A model generated the notes under the pieces. It was not told the DNA's origin. It was given only the letters and a program-made list of their open reading frames with translations, and did no database searches. Below are positions 50,770 to 59,048 of a stretch of DNA of 64,000 nucleotides, piece by piece. The DNA is taken from contig CAWGIM010000019.1 in the NCBI GenBank assembly GCA_963822615.1, positions 62,001 to 126,000 of the forward strand. The letters run 5' to 3'. Position numbers and translations under genes: made by a program. Numbering within the stretch: the stretch's first letter is position 1; each line of letters begins with the position of its first letter. This DNA is from Trebonia sp963822615 (GTDB taxonomy: Bacteria > Actinomycetota > Actinomycetes > Streptosporangiales > Streptosporangiaceae).

Positions 50770-51392
50770 CGCCTGGGGACGGGCGCGCCGGTGGCCAGCG
50801 GAACGAGTCGACCAGCTCCGCGGCCAGCGCCGGCCTCAAGCAGCGCTTCAGTGGTCACGCTGCTGGCCTCGTGACGCGACAGCATTTCCAGTCCGAGATA
50901 GGCCCCGACGGCGGCGGCGGCCAGCTCGCGCACCGGCACGAGCGCCGCGAACACTTGCCCGCGGATCTGCTCGCGGATCAGTTCCTCGGCCAGCGCCTGC
51001 CACTGTTCGCTCTGCTCGCGCACCTGCTCGGCCAGCGCGGGCGAGGAGGCGGCAGCGGCCACGAGTTCCTGGACGGCGGCGACGTGACCGCTCGACTGGT
51101 CTTCCTGGTGCAGCTCCCGCAGCCGGTCGATGAGCGCGACGGCGCCGCTGACGCCCGCGGTCCGCTCCCGGTAGCGGGCCAGGCGCTCGGTGCTGGTGTA
51201 CCGCGCGGCGGCGACGAAAAGGTCATCGAGGCTCTCGAAGTGGTAGTAGATGACGCCCGGGGCGAAACCGCCCGCAGCGGCGACCGCGCGAGCCGTCGTC
51301 CGGCTGAACCCCTGCCTGGCCAGCGTGACGACGGCGGCCTGGAGGATCTTCTCGCGGGTCTGCGAACGCCCGGCTCCGGTCAGGGGCGCCAT
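50763..51392 (-). CDS. TetR-family regulator heading the DUF4166 operon
   Basis: The 209-residue protein has the DNA-binding part TREKILQAAVVTLARQGFSR and AVAAAGGFAPGVIYYHFESL and a helical C-terminal domain. The strong 31-bp operator lies 18 nt upstream and no ribosome site precedes the ATG, so a leaderless self-repressed transcript is likely. It is the first gene of four coupled genes. Confidence 0.9.
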   Translation of the reverse strand: MAPLTGAGRSQTREKILQAAVVTLARQGFSRTTARAVAAAGGFAPGVIYYHFESLDDLFVAAARYTSTERLARYRERTAGVSGAVALIDRLRELHQEDQSSGHVAAVQELVAAAASSPALAEQVREQSEQWQALAEELIREQIRGQVFAALVPVRELAAAAVGAYLGLEMLSRHEASSVTTEALLEAGAGRGAGRLVPLATGAPVPRRC

Positions 51393-51409
51393 CTAAGCCC
51401 GCGCGATGA

Positions 51410-51440
51410 TTTGAACGCCTGTTCTGAACATGCGTTCAAA
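51410..51440. promoter_or_regulatory. 31-bp nested palindromic operator of the TetR-DUF4166 operon
   Basis: Outer arms TTTGAACGC and GCGTTCAAA enclose an inner palindrome TGTTCTGAACA. Fourteen of fifteen base pairs match around the central T at 51425. The nested GAAC/GTTC half-sites suit two dimers of a TetR-type protein. Confidence 0.82.
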
Positions 51441-51613
51441 ATGAGATGCCCGCGCGCCGGCTGTCAACTGGTAGGCGAAGTAACCGTGGTGGCCCAGCGC
51501 GCCGGTCCCGGTCACCGGACAGCCGGGCCGGCCGCCGCGCGAACCCTTGTTAACGTCTGCGTTGACAGGTCTGGGACGCGCGGCCCGGCCGCCCGAACCG
51601 CAAAGGACAGGAA

Positions 51614-52933
51614 ATGAACGCAACCGAGCACGGCAGCCCGGGCAGACCTAGCTGGCGCCGGGCGCCGCTGGCCGTTTTCGCGATCGCGATCGCCATCGGC
51701 CTTGGCGCCTGCAGCAGTTCCGCCAGCAGCCCGGGCAGCGCCTCCTCCGCCAGTGGCTCCCCGGCCGGCACCGGGACGGCCGGGAGCCCGGCCGCGTCCG
51801 GCGGCAGCGGCGCCACCCCGGCTGCCCTGGCCTCGTTCCTGCCCGGCACGGTCGCCAGCGGGGCCGCGGTCAAGATCGGCCTGATCAACAACGAGGGCAG
51901 CTCGCCGACCGCCCAGTCGGCGACCGGCGACGCCGCGGTCGCGGCCGCCGACTATGCCAACGCCGAGCTCGGCGGCATCGGCGGCCATCCGATCCAGGTG
52001 GTCCGGTGCGCCGAGGAGGAGGACAGCGCCTCGGCCACCGCCTGCGCGAACGAGATGGTGGCGGATAACGTGGACGCCGTCGTGATCGGGGCGACCGGCT
52101 TCGGCCAGACGATGGTCCCGATCATCACCCGGGCGGGCATCCCCTACGTGACGACCATCGGCAGTGCGGCCGCCGAGCTGACCACGCCGGGCGCGTTCAG
52201 TTTCGTGGGCGGGTTCTTCTCCGCCCTCGCCGCGATGGCCAAGTACTCCGCGCAGCAGGGCTACAAGCAGGTGACGGCCTACGTCATCGAGGCCCCGGCC
52301 GCGATCCTGGGCGCCAAGTCCGTTGGTGCCCCGGTGTTCAAGGCCGCCCACGTCGGCTACAGCGTCACCCCGGTCACCGCGGGGGTCGCGGACGCCACCT
52401 CGCAGATCGTGTCCGGCCTGGCCGGCAAGCCCGATGCGGTCGCGCTGGTAGCGGACGCGGGCACCTGCGAGTCCATGCTCAAGGCGCTGAACGTGGTTAA
52501 CCCGGGCATCCCGAAGATGGTCATCAACTCCTGCCTGGACAGCGCGGTACTGGCGGCCGTGGGCAGCGGGATGAACGGGGTGAAGGAGTTCGGCTTCTCC
52601 TCCACCCAGACCAATGACCCGGAAGCGCAGCTCTACCGCTACGTGATGGCCAAGTACTACCCCTCCGCCGACACCAGCGGCTACACGGTGACGGGCTACC
52701 AGAGCATGCTGGGCCTGGTCCGGGCGACGGCCGGGCTGTCCGGGGCGGTGACGCCGGCCTCGATCACGGCGGCAATCAAGGCGGCCAAGGACGTGCCGCT
52801 GCCCGCCGGTGACGGGCTCACGTTCACCTGCGACGGCAAGCAGATCCCGGGCCTGTCGTCGGCCTGCTCGCCCGGCATGGTGGTGCTGACGATCACCAAC
52901 GGCCAGGGGCTTGACCCGCAGCTGATCGGCTAG
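51614..52933 (+). CDS. Leu/Ile/Val-type substrate-binding lipoprotein
   Basis: The 439-residue protein has a signal with lipobox GLGACSS (Cys near 33) and a Ser/Gly/Ala linker. The periplasmic type I fold follows: VKIGLINNEGSSPTAQSATG, DAAVAAADYANAELGGIGGHPIQ, VVIGATGFGQTMVPIITRAG and the late ITNGQGLDPQLIG. This family binds branched-chain amino acids, amides or aromatic acids. No permease or ATPase genes are near, so it is an orphan; partners may be elsewhere. AGGA precedes the ATG by 8 nt. Confidence 0.87.
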   Translation: MNATEHGSPGRPSWRRAPLAVFAIAIAIGLGACSSSASSPGSASSASGSPAGTGTAGSPAASGGSGATPAALASFLPGTVASGAAVKIGLINNEGSSPTAQSATGDAAVAAADYANAELGGIGGHPIQVVRCAEEEDSASATACANEMVADNVDAVVIGATGFGQTMVPIITRAGIPYVTTIGSAAAELTTPGAFSFVGGFFSALAAMAKYSAQQGYKQVTAYVIEAPAAILGAKSVGAPVFKAAHVGYSVTPVTAGVADATSQIVSGLAGKPDAVALVADAGTCESMLKALNVVNPGIPKMVINSCLDSAVLAAVGSGMNGVKEFGFSSTQTNDPEAQLYRYVMAKYYPSADTSGYTVTGYQSMLGLVRATAGLSGAVTPASITAAIKAAKDVPLPAGDGLTFTCDGKQIPGLSSACSPGMVVLTITNGQGLDPQLIG

Positions 52934-52970
52934 CCAGGCCCCACGCCGCCACCCAGCGGCCGCACCTGCG

Positions 52971-54170
52971 TCAGGCCGGGACGCGGTGGGCCAGGTAATT
53001 CTGGGTGATGGTGAGCCGGGCCTGGTCGCCGATCGTCCCGGCGGCGTAGAAGTCAAAGGCGTGGTTCGCGAACGGGATCGCCGCCAGGGTGACGTCCACG
53101 CCGGCCGCGCGCGCCTGGCCGACGAATGCGTACACCCCGGCGGGCGGGACCAGCGAGTCGTGCTCGGGCTCGATGACCAGCGTCGGCGGGGCCTTGCCGG
53201 TGATGTAGGTCGCGGAAGAGATCGCCCGGTAGCGGCCGGGATACTGCTGCGGTGAGCCCCCGGTGTACTCGGTGACCGCCTGGCCGACGCTGAATGAGCC
53301 GAGGGTGAAGTCGCCGTTGTAGACGCTGACCGGGTTGACCGCGGGATAGCTGGCGACCACGGCCGCGGGGACCGGGACGGGGCCGCAGCCCGACCGGGCG
53401 GTCCCGGCCGCGGCGGCGTAGCCGAGGTTGATCGCCAGGTTGCCGCCTGCCGAGTCGCCCGCCACGACCAGGCGGTTCAGGTTCACGCCGAGCCGCCTGG
53501 CGTTCCTGTCGGTCCACGCCAGGGCGCAGGCGACGTCGGCCGGGGCTTGGTTCCAGGTGTGGTCGGCGCCGGTGGCCAGCCGGTACTGGGCGCTGATGAC
53601 GAGCCAGCCGTGGTCGGCGTACCACCGGAAATCGGTCTTGGCGGAGTCGTTCCCGCCCCCATTCCAGCCGCCCCCGTGGATGTAGAACAAGGTCGGCCAC
53701 GCGCGCGGCTGCCCGGACGGCCGGTAGATCGCGACTGACAGCGCCTGGCCGTTCACCGTGCGGTAAACGGCGTTGGCGCTGGGACTGGCCGCCGCGACCG
53801 AGGACGGGGCGAGTGCCCGCAAGACGTTGACCGAGCCGCCGGCCGCGCTGACCGCGGACACCATGACGGCGATGACGACGACCCCCGTCACCGCCCCCGC
53901 GGCGCCCGCCGCGGCCGTGGCGGTAGCGGTGCGCCGCGGGCCGCGCCGCCTCCGCCACAGCCCGAGGCCGATGGCCGGCAATGCCGCCACGACCAGCACG
54001 GGGCCCAGGACTGGGACGACGTAGGAGCCGACCACGCTGAACAGGCCGAGGCCCGGCACGATGGCCCCGACCTCGACCGCGATCACCGCCGCGGCGAGGG
54101 CGAGGGCCGCGAGGACGACCACCAGCCACCAGAGCCGGACCGCGGAGAACGCCCGCTGACTTGCAGCCAT
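52971..54170 (-). CDS. Membrane-anchored alpha/beta hydrolase (hormone-sensitive lipase type)
   Basis: The protein of about 399 residues has three N-terminal membrane segments (LWWLVVVLAALALAAAVIAV, VVPVLGPVLVVAALPAIGLG and a third near residue 100). An extracellular esterase domain follows, with HGGGWNGG, nucleophile VVAGDSAGGNLAINLG, Asp in EPEHDSLVPP and His in FANHAFDFY. ATG 54170 is chosen for GGGAGG 5 nt upstream. Probably hydrolyses carboxyl esters outside the membrane. Divergent from the molybdenum enzyme gene with a 107-nt gap. Confidence 0.85.
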   Translation of the reverse strand: MAASQRAFSAVRLWWLVVVLAALALAAAVIAVEVGAIVPGLGLFSVVGSYVVPVLGPVLVVAALPAIGLGLWRRRRGPRRTATATAAAGAAGAVTGVVVIAVMVSAVSAAGGSVNVLRALAPSSVAAASPSANAVYRTVNGQALSVAIYRPSGQPRAWPTLFYIHGGGWNGGGNDSAKTDFRWYADHGWLVISAQYRLATGADHTWNQAPADVACALAWTDRNARRLGVNLNRLVVAGDSAGGNLAINLGYAAAAGTARSGCGPVPVPAAVVASYPAVNPVSVYNGDFTLGSFSVGQAVTEYTGGSPQQYPGRYRAISSATYITGKAPPTLVIEPEHDSLVPPAGVYAFVGQARAAGVDVTLAAIPFANHAFDFYAAGTIGDQARLTITQNYLAHRVPA

Positions 54171-54277
54171 GAATGCCTCCCAGGGCAGCTCCAAGGCCGA
54201 ATTCGAAGCCTACGCGCTGCGAGCTCCGCGGTTGGGACGGGGGACGACCGCGCGCCGGGGCTGAGATACTTGGGGTT

Positions 54278-54964
54278 ATGCCGAGCAAACCGGAGGGCGC
54301 ACCCGTCGGCCGACGGCTCATCCTGGGCCTGCTCGGCCTCGGCGCGCTCGGGACCGTCACCGGCCAGCGCGTGCAGAACACGCTGGCCCAGGTGATCGGG
54401 CCGGTCGCTGACCACGACCCCACGGGCCTGCTCTCGCTGATTCCGCTGGGCGACACTTTCCGGTACTACTCGGTCACCGGGTCCGTCCGTGCGGAGACAG
54501 CGGACGACTACCGGCTGAGCATCTCCGGTCTCGTCGATCACCCGGCCACCTACTCGGTATCGGACCTGAAAGCGCTGCCGCAGACCTCACTGATCCAAGA
54601 TTTCCAGTGCGTCACCGGATGGCACGTCCCCGCGGTGCACTGGGTCGGCGTGCGGTTGTCGGTGCTGCTCGAGGCGGCCGGGCCGGCCAGCCAGGCGCGC
54701 GCCGTGCGGTTCACCTCCTTCGACGGCACCTACACCGAGAGCCTGACCCTCGCCGAGGCTCGTCGCCCCGACGTCATCGTGGCGCTGGAGATGCTCGGCG
54801 CGCCGGTGACCCATGACCACGGCGGCCCGGTACGCATGTACGCGGGATCGATGTACGGATACAAGAGCACCAAATGGCTGTCAGGCATCGAACTCGCCGG
54901 GACCGAGACACCCGGCTACTGGGAGACACGAGGCTATGACATCGACGGGATCATCAGGGGATAG
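54278..54964 (+). CDS. Molybdopterin-dependent oxidoreductase (sulfite-oxidase fold)
   Basis: The 228-residue protein has a TAT-like or membrane start (VGRRLILGLLGLGALGTV). The Mo domain reads YRLSISGLVDHPATYSVSDL, the Mo-ligating Cys in LIQDFQCVTGWHVPAVHWVG, and DHGGPVRMYAGSMYGYKSTKW. It lacks the dimerisation domain of sulfite oxidases, like YedY/MsrP. The next gene is a cytochrome b that overlaps by 29 nt, which suggests a membrane electron partner. ATG 54278 is preferred because the signal starts there. Substrate could be an oxidised amino acid, sulfoxide or other oxyanion. Confidence 0.85.
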   Translation: MPSKPEGAPVGRRLILGLLGLGALGTVTGQRVQNTLAQVIGPVADHDPTGLLSLIPLGDTFRYYSVTGSVRAETADDYRLSISGLVDHPATYSVSDLKALPQTSLIQDFQCVTGWHVPAVHWVGVRLSVLLEAAGPASQARAVRFTSFDGTYTESLTLAEARRPDVIVALEMLGAPVTHDHGGPVRMYAGSMYGYKSTKWLSGIELAGTETPGYWETRGYDIDGIIRG

Positions 54965-55595
54965 CGCGGTACCTAGGTTCAGTCGCGCCGAGCGCATGGT
55001 TCACCGGGTAACGGCGGTCTTGATGACGACGTGCATCCTGACCGCCGCCGTCCTCTACAACGGCCCGATCGCCATCGAGGTAGGCCACCGCCACCTGGTC
55101 GAACTGATCCACGTGTACTGCGGCTTCGCCCTGCCGGTCCCCATGCTGCTCGGAATCGCGTCATTCGCCTACCGGGCCGACCTGCGACGCCTCGGCCGCT
55201 TCACTCCCGCCGACCGCCGCTGGCTGCGCTCGCGTACCCGCCGGGACGGGACCATAGCGGTCGGGAAATTCAACGCGGGCCAGAAGCTGAACGCATCGCT
55301 GGTCTCGGGCTCGATCCTCGTCCTGCTTGGTACCGGAGTGCTCATGTACTTCGTCGGGCTCGCCCCGCTGCCCTGGCGTAGCGGCGCCACATTCGTGCAC
55401 GACTGGTTCTCGCTTGCCCTCGGCCTGCTAGTTGTCGGGCATGTCATCTTCGCGCTGAAAGACCCGGAGGCGCGTCGCGGAATGCGAATTGGATCGGTGT
55501 CGCGATCGTGGGCGCGCACCGAACACGCGGGCTGGCTGCATGAGCTGGAAAGCGCGGCGCCGGCCGAGTCGGCTGCGGAGGTGCCGGAAAAATGA
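54936..55595 (+). CDS. Cytochrome b-type membrane subunit
   Basis: The 219-residue protein has about four helices: FSRAERMVHRVTAVLMTTCI, HRHLVELIHVYCGFALPVPM, NASLVSGSILVLLGTGVLMY and FVHDWFSLALGLLVVGHVIF. His residues in helix 1, helix 2 (HVYCG) and helix 4 (VHDW, GHVIF) fit two haem b sites, as in formate dehydrogenase gamma and cytochrome b561 families. It overlaps the Mo enzyme gene and precedes an FAD reductase by 22 nt. It likely links the Mo protein to the quinone pool. Confidence 0.85.
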   Translation: MTSTGSSGDSAVPRFSRAERMVHRVTAVLMTTCILTAAVLYNGPIAIEVGHRHLVELIHVYCGFALPVPMLLGIASFAYRADLRRLGRFTPADRRWLRSRTRRDGTIAVGKFNAGQKLNASLVSGSILVLLGTGVLMYFVGLAPLPWRSGATFVHDWFSLALGLLVVGHVIFALKDPEARRGMRIGSVSRSWARTEHAGWLHELESAAPAESAAEVPEK

Positions 55596-55617
55596 TACGC
55601 CACGCTCGGAGCATTCC

Positions 55618-56790
55618 GTGGTCCCGACGGTGACCGCGCAGCGGCTCGTTGTGGTGGGCGGAGGGCCCGCCGCGCTCGAAGCAGCCCGGGCTTACCGGGA
55701 AGCAGGGGGCGGCGGGCAGCTCGTGCTCGTGTCCGCCGACGAGCACCTGCCCTACGACCGGCCGCCGCTGTCGAAAGACTTCTTGCGCGGAGAGTCGGAA
55801 GAGGACGCCTTGCCGCTCGAAGACGTGGGCTTCTACCGTGACCACGACATCGAGGTCCGGCTCCGGACCCGGGCTCAGGCACTGGACACTGCCCGCCAGG
55901 TGGTCACCCTTTCCGACGGCGAGGCACTCGGCTACGGTCAGTGCATCCTGGCCACCGGGGCTTCACCGAAGCCGCTGCCGGTCCCCGGCGCCGAGGGGTC
56001 CGGTGTTCGTTACCTGCGCTCGCGGCACCAGGCCAGGGAGCTGCGCGAAGCCGCCGCCGCGGCCAGGTCGGCGGTAGTGATCGGATCGGGCTTCATCGGC
56101 TGTGAGGCCGCGGCGTCACTAGCCCGCCGGGGCCTCGCCGTCACGCTGGTGAGTATGGAAGACGCCCCCCAGGCGGCCCGGCTCGGTGACGCCGCCAGCC
56201 GGATCCTCCAGGCCTGGCTGGAGGACGAGAACGTGTCGCTGCGCCTGGGGGCAGAGGTGGAAGCAATCGAGGGCGGTCGGGTCCGCCTCGCCGACGGGAC
56301 CAGTGCCGAAGGCGACTTGCTGCTGGTGGCAGGGGGCGTGCAGCCTGAGGCCGGCATTGCCGTCGAGGCCGGCCTGATCGTCGAGGCCGGGCGGGTCGTG
56401 GTCGACGCGCAGATGCGCAGCAGTGCCGCGGACGTTCTTGCCGCCGGCGACGTTGCCTTCGCCTTCAATGCCGCAGCAGGACGCCACCTGGCCGTCGAGC
56501 ACTGGGGCGAGGCGCTGGCCATGGGCCAGGTGGCCGGCCAGACCGCCGCCGGCGCGGAGGCCTGGTGGGCCGAGGTGCCGGGATTCTGGTCCACCATCGG
56601 TGACCGGACACTCAAGTACACGGCTTGGGGAGACGGCTTCGACCACGCTGACCTCGTCAATCACGGTGGCGGAGCGTTCACCGTCTGGTACGCACGCGAT
56701 GGCGTGACGGTCGGCGTCCTCACTCACGACGCCGACCACGACTACGAGCGCGGACGGCGTCTCATCGAGCAGCGCCGCCGACACGGCTGA
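55618..56790 (+). CDS. FAD-dependent ferredoxin/rubredoxin-type reductase
   Basis: The 390-residue protein has two nucleotide folds: RLVVVGGGPAALEAARAYRE (FAD) and SAVVIGSGFIGCEAAASLAR (NAD(P)H). It also has ADEHLPYDRPPLSKDFLRGE, ILATGASPKPLPVPGAEGSG, DVLAAGDVAFAFN and a C-terminal reductase domain (FWSTIGDRTLKYTAWGDGFD). This is the BenD/ferredoxin reductase group. GTG 55618 was chosen (CGGAG 7 nt upstream, FAD fold begins 11 residues later). It is the third gene of the Mo/cytochrome b set and may reduce a soluble carrier for it, or work on its own. Confidence 0.88.
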   Translation: MVPTVTAQRLVVVGGGPAALEAARAYREAGGGGQLVLVSADEHLPYDRPPLSKDFLRGESEEDALPLEDVGFYRDHDIEVRLRTRAQALDTARQVVTLSDGEALGYGQCILATGASPKPLPVPGAEGSGVRYLRSRHQARELREAAAAARSAVVIGSGFIGCEAAASLARRGLAVTLVSMEDAPQAARLGDAASRILQAWLEDENVSLRLGAEVEAIEGGRVRLADGTSAEGDLLLVAGGVQPEAGIAVEAGLIVEAGRVVVDAQMRSSAADVLAAGDVAFAFNAAAGRHLAVEHWGEALAMGQVAGQTAAGAEAWWAEVPGFWSTIGDRTLKYTAWGDGFDHADLVNHGGGAFTVWYARDGVTVGVLTHDADHDYERGRRLIEQRRRHG

Positions 56791-56821
56791 CGATCGCGCG
56801 GCGCGGAGTGCCGGCCGATCG

Positions 56822-56929
56822 TCATTGCCGTCCACCGCAGGCCTGCGTGTCCCAGACCGTGCCGCCGACGAACACCGCGTCGGCGGCCGAGACACCGATC
56901 TTCCTGAGCGCCGCGTCCACCCTTCGCAT
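56822..56929 (-). pseudogene. HAD-family hydrolase fragment
   Basis: The minus strand encodes 35 residues: MRRVDAALRKIGVSAADAVF then VGGTVWDTQACGG. This is the motif IV region of HAD phosphatases (usually VGDTVWDVxAA), with the first Asp changed to Gly. No other HAD part lies nearby. It is too short and too altered to work. Confidence 0.5.
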
Positions 56930-56954
56930 AGCCCCAGGTTCAGGGAGTATTTCG

Positions 56955-56987
56955 GAATTTAAATGGCGCAATGGCGCCACTTAATTC
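56955..56987. terminator. Inverted repeat with AT-rich outer arms
   Basis: TGGCGC-AATG-GCGCCA forms a perfect 6-bp GC stem that extends outward through GAATT(T)AA and TTAATTC. It could end transcription from the reductase gene 165 nt upstream. No T tract follows, so an operator role is also possible. Confidence 0.4.
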
Positions 56988-57095
56988 TTGTACCGCCCGG
57001 ACGCTTGCGCAATAATTTTAATGCCTGAGGAATCTTCCCGACTGCTTTAGCGGGGCCTATTCTACTATTATCCTCTTTGTGGGAGCGGCCAGGCT

Positions 57096-58958
57096 GTGAG
57101 TACCGGCAATCACCCGAATGCTGTGGCTGCCCGGCGCGCACCCGACGACAGCGGTCCCGTGCGGGTGCTGGAGAGTTGTGATCTTGGCGTGGCGCTGATG
57201 GCCGCGATCCTTGGTTACGGGCTGGCATCCCAGAGCTTGCCCGGCTGGCTGGCGGCCTTCGTGACCCTGGGCATCGTGGTCCTCGGCCTGCTGGTTGGCC
57301 TGCTGGCCTCGGCGATGGCCGTCAGCCTGGCCGTCGGCGTGGCCAGCGTGGTGATGATCCTGGCACGGAAGTCGGCTGGCGTAGTCCGGCGGGCCGGTGC
57401 CGTGGTGGTCATCGCCGCCGTCGCCGTCGTGGTGCTGCTGGCCTGGTGGACCTCGCTGGCCGCGGCCGCCGGGGTCGCGTCCGCGCTGCCCTCCCTGCTG
57501 CCGCTCGGCTGCGCGGCTTACGTCGGGGGGCTGACCTACCGGGACAACCCGCGCCCCGGGCGGTGGGCGAACCTGTTCATAGCCGGCGCGGTGGGCATCG
57601 GCCTGGCCGCCATCTTCCGGCCCGGGATCGTCGCCGACGACCCCGCGGCCCCCCTGCTCTTTATCGCGATCGCCTGGCTGGCCAGCCACATCTGGCGGTC
57701 AATGGCCGCCTCCGATAACCGCGTGGTCCGGGGGAGCGCCGACGTCGCCACCGCGCTCTTGCTCGGTGCGACCCTGGACTTGCTCGTGGTCTGGATCGGC
57801 AACATCGCCGGCCTGCCCGCGCTCACCCTGCTGCGGGTATCAAGCCTGCTCAACGAGGTCGCGGCCGGGAACGACCCGGCGTGGTGGTACCTGGCCGCCC
57901 CCCTGCTGCTGCTGGCGGCCGGCTACGTGGCCATCATCCGCTGGGAGAGCCGGCTGGCCGGGTTCGCTGCCTGGGCGCAGCGCCAGCGGGCAGTCCGCCT
58001 GGCCCGCGCGCTGCCCGGGATCGGGGCGCTGCGGCCGCGGATGGCGGTCGCGGCGTTCGGTTCCTCCCGCCGCCTGACGCAGTTCCTGCACGTCGGCCTC
58101 CTGCTCGTGCCCCTGGTCGGGATGACCGGGCCGGCCTTGCTCGGGCAGGCCGTGCTCGGCCCGCAGCGGCCCCGGTACATCATCGCCTACGACGCCGAGC
58201 GCGCGGCCGAGGCTCAGGTTCTCGCCTACCGGCAGCTCACCCGGGAAGTCGCCGCCGCGTCACCGGGCCAGCGCGCGGCCCTGCGGAAGGACGTAGCGGA
58301 CATCAGCAGCTCGGTGAACGGCGGCGGCGGGGGCGCCTGGTTCACCGCGGCCACCCCGGCGGCAGGCCTCGGCGAGGAGGAAGGCGCGTACCTGGTGCAC
58401 GCGGGCGAGGCGAGGGCGGCCGCCGGGCCTGCCCCGCCGCCGCTGTCGGCCGGCCGCGCGACCACCGTCGCGGCTCAGGTGGAAGCGGAGGAAGACGACG
58501 CGGAAGAGGCCGAGAGCTACGCCGACAAGGCGGGGGCCTCGGCGGCGGCCGCCATCGCCACGCTGCTGTCCGTCGCGCCCGGCGGCGGTGCCGTCCAGCT
58601 ACTGCAGGAGTACCTGAGCGGCCTGACCGAAGAAAGCCCGGTCGCCGACGCCCTGGCCGGGCTGGCCGGGCGGCTCGGCGGGGCCGGTTCCGCCGGCCCC
58701 GGCGCCGAGCAGGCCCTCAACCCTGCCCCGGCCGAGCAGGCGGCGGCCTCCGGTGAGATCAGCCAGCCCGACAGCAACGGATCGGCCGGCTCCGGAGGCG
58801 GGCCGGGTACCGGGGACGGCGGCGGAACCGACGACGGCGGAGACGACGGCGGCAGCGTCGACGTCGGCGGTGGTGACGGGGACTTATGTACTATGGGCGC
58901 AGTGGCGAATGCGCTCGCCCGCTCCGAACCGGGAGACCACTCACGCTGGTCCCGGTGA
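57096..58958 (+). CDS. Multi-pass membrane protein with Gly/Asp-rich tail, unrecognised
   Basis: The 620-residue protein starts at GTG 57096 (GGGAG about 11 nt upstream). Residues about 25-290 hold about eight or nine hydrophobic segments (for example FVTLGIVVLGLLVGLLASAM and LFIAGAVGIGLAAIFRPGIV). One more lies near 345 (FLHVGLLLVPLVGMTGPALL). The C-terminal third is soluble, Ala/Glu-rich, then a low-complexity Gly/Asp/Ser tail (GSGGGPGTGDGGGTDDGG). The last 12 residues and the stop are encoded inside the conserved leader of the next gene, so the native end may have been replaced. No family recognised. Confidence 0.75.
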   Translation: MSTGNHPNAVAARRAPDDSGPVRVLESCDLGVALMAAILGYGLASQSLPGWLAAFVTLGIVVLGLLVGLLASAMAVSLAVGVASVVMILARKSAGVVRRAGAVVVIAAVAVVVLLAWWTSLAAAAGVASALPSLLPLGCAAYVGGLTYRDNPRPGRWANLFIAGAVGIGLAAIFRPGIVADDPAAPLLFIAIAWLASHIWRSMAASDNRVVRGSADVATALLLGATLDLLVVWIGNIAGLPALTLLRVSSLLNEVAAGNDPAWWYLAAPLLLLAAGYVAIIRWESRLAGFAAWAQRQRAVRLARALPGIGALRPRMAVAAFGSSRRLTQFLHVGLLLVPLVGMTGPALLGQAVLGPQRPRYIIAYDAERAAEAQVLAYRQLTREVAAASPGQRAALRKDVADISSSVNGGGGGAWFTAATPAAGLGEEEGAYLVHAGEARAAAGPAPPPLSAGRATTVAAQVEAEEDDAEEAESYADKAGASAAAAIATLLSVAPGGGAVQLLQEYLSGLTEESPVADALAGLAGRLGGAGSAGPGAEQALNPAPAEQAAASGEISQPDSNGSAGSGGGPGTGDGGGTDDGGDDGGSVDVGGGDGDLCTMGAVANALARSEPGDHSRWSR

Positions 58959-59048
58959 CGAGGACAAGGGTCACCGACTCGCGCGAGGTAGCGGTCACAC
59001 TCGTCTTGTCGCGGCGAGGTGCGTGGGGCCTTGCCGAAGGGAATCCCC
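58889..59048 (+). promoter_or_regulatory. Conserved promoter and structured leader, copy 1
   Basis: TACTAT (58889-58894) lies 26 nt before a block starting GCTCCGA at 58921. The block folds as ACCGGG-AG-ACCA / TGGT-CCCGGT, then has GACGAGGACAAGGGTC and GACTCGCGCG, and ends in the ATG at 59049, 128 nt from GCTCCGA. The same order and spacing recur at 62010-62167. Confidence 0.7.

Larger units (their letters stand above)
56791..57095. other. Intergenic region with a HAD fragment and a strong hairpin
   Basis: No intact gene. It holds a short minus-strand HAD phosphatase remnant (56822-56929), an inverted repeat (56955-56987), then AT-rich sequence (57000-57080) that probably carries the promoter of the membrane protein gene at 57096. 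Confidence 0.6.

Noticed and set aside
57096..58958. Gly/Asp-rich tail as a calcium-binding RTX repeat
   Set aside because: The spacing does not follow GGxGxDxUx nonapeptides; it is plain low complexity.
58921..59048. Leader as a known c-di-AMP (ydaO) or cobalamin riboswitch
   Set aside because: The conserved blocks do not contain the core sequences I know for those classes; left as an unknown leader.
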